A stretch of 14,147 nt of DNA, from assembly GCA_028703545.1 (NCBI GenBank), contig JAQVMR010000010.1, positions 1-14,147 on the forward strand, given 5' to 3'. The notes under the pieces are model-generated. The model was not told where the DNA came from. It made no database searches and worked only from the letters and a program-made list of their open reading frames with translations. The position numbers were made by a program, and so were the translations under genes. The stretch is from Patescibacteria group bacterium. GTDB taxonomy: Bacteria; Patescibacteriota; Patescibacteriia; UBA1558; S5-K13. This document shows, one piece after another, positions 13,860 through 14,147 of this stretch. Positions within the stretch are counted from its first letter, which is position 1, and each line of letters begins with the position of its first letter.

Positions 13860-14147
13860 TTATTTGTTAAGCTTTTTTCTATGAAAATATAAAATCAGAA
13901 CAAAAATTATAATAATTATAAGTATGAAACTTATATAATTTGTAAAATCTGATATATGTTTCCAATTATTATAAAATAAATATCCAATTCCTGTAAATAA
14001 AAAAACATATATTGCTTCGCCTGCAATATCATATAATATAAATTTTTTGTAATTTATTTTTGCAAATCCAGCAATTAAATTTATAACTGGACCAAGGCTT
14101 GATAAAAAAATCTACTCATAAAAATTGCCTTAGCAGAATTATGTTCA
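13860..14147 (-). CDS. DedA/VTT family membrane protein, C-terminal part, frame broken
   Basis: C-terminal part of a DedA (SNARE-associated/VTT) family protein; members flip or transport undecaprenyl phosphate and other lipids. The stop is TAA at 13862-13860. Reading upstream gives SSLGPVINLIAGFAKINYKK, the DedA motif with conserved Gly-Pro and Ala-Gly, then KKFILYDIAGEAIYVFLF and GIGYLFYNNW, a last TM (FILIIIIFVLILYF) and a basic end HRKKLNK. The frame meets a stop (14114-14112) right after an A7 run at 14104-14110. In the next frame the protein continues upstream as EHNSAKAIFMSRFF. One more A would join both parts into a normal SRFFLSSLGP sequence. This is either an indel error in the assembly or a real frameshift mutation. 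The 5' part lies beyond the window. The gene is 39 bases from the VIT-like gene. Confidence 0.75.

Noticed and set aside
1..14147. CRISPR array, tRNA, rRNA or transposase
   Set aside because: No repeat-spacer pattern, cloverleaf, rRNA-like stretch or transposase/integrase frame was seen on either strand.

Overview
The window looks like a piece of a very AT-rich genome from the Candidate Phyla Radiation (Patescibacteria). Three things suggest this: a DUF4012 protein next to a Wzz-like protein and an O-antigen-ligase-type protein, a DUF5652 small membrane protein, and a SIMPL/VIT-like/DedA cluster of the kind common in CPR genomes. Most native genes lack a clear Shine-Dalgarno sequence. TGA is used as a stop codon in two ATGA overlaps, so the standard bacterial code applies and not the TGA=Gly code of Gracilibacteria/SR1. 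Lineage is inferred from gene content; no marker gene for placement is present.

Layout, left to right. (1) 1-249: the N-terminal 83 codons of secD, minus strand, with its own promoter. (2) 375-4369: a tightly overlapping minus-strand operon, transcribed as radical SAM enzyme, GT4 glycosyltransferase, second GT4 glycosyltransferase, second radical SAM enzyme. (3) 4424-5794: a divergent plus-strand O-antigen ligase/polymerase-type membrane protein. (4) 5829-9039: a three-gene minus-strand island made of a signal-peptide protein with a probable beta-barrel, a lipoprotein and a small secreted protein. Its GC content (about 38-45% in sampled lines) is clearly above the flanks (about 20%), all three genes have strong Shine-Dalgarno sequences, and a terminator closes it. 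(5) 9090-11685: a Wzz-like two-TM protein and a DUF4012 protein, minus strand, behind a good sigma70-type promoter. (6) 11686-11875: a control region with back-to-back promoters and a perfect bidirectional terminator. (7) 11876-13820: a minus-strand cluster of a cysteine-containing two-TM protein, a SIMPL protein, a DUF5652 protein and a short VIT/CCC1-like transporter. (8) 13860-14147: the C-terminal part of a DedA/VTT protein whose frame is broken at an A7 run.

Regions 2, 3 and 5 read as one surface-polysaccharide locus: the glycosyltransferases build the glycan, the Wzz-like protein and O-antigen-ligase-type protein handle polymerisation or transfer, and DUF4012 is a candidate for anchoring. 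The two radical SAM enzymes are the unexplained chemistry of this locus. The island in region 4 splits the locus and encodes envelope proteins of a Gram-negative style, which is unexpected in a lineage believed to lack an outer membrane. It is the strongest candidate for recent horizontal transfer, or for an assembly chimera.
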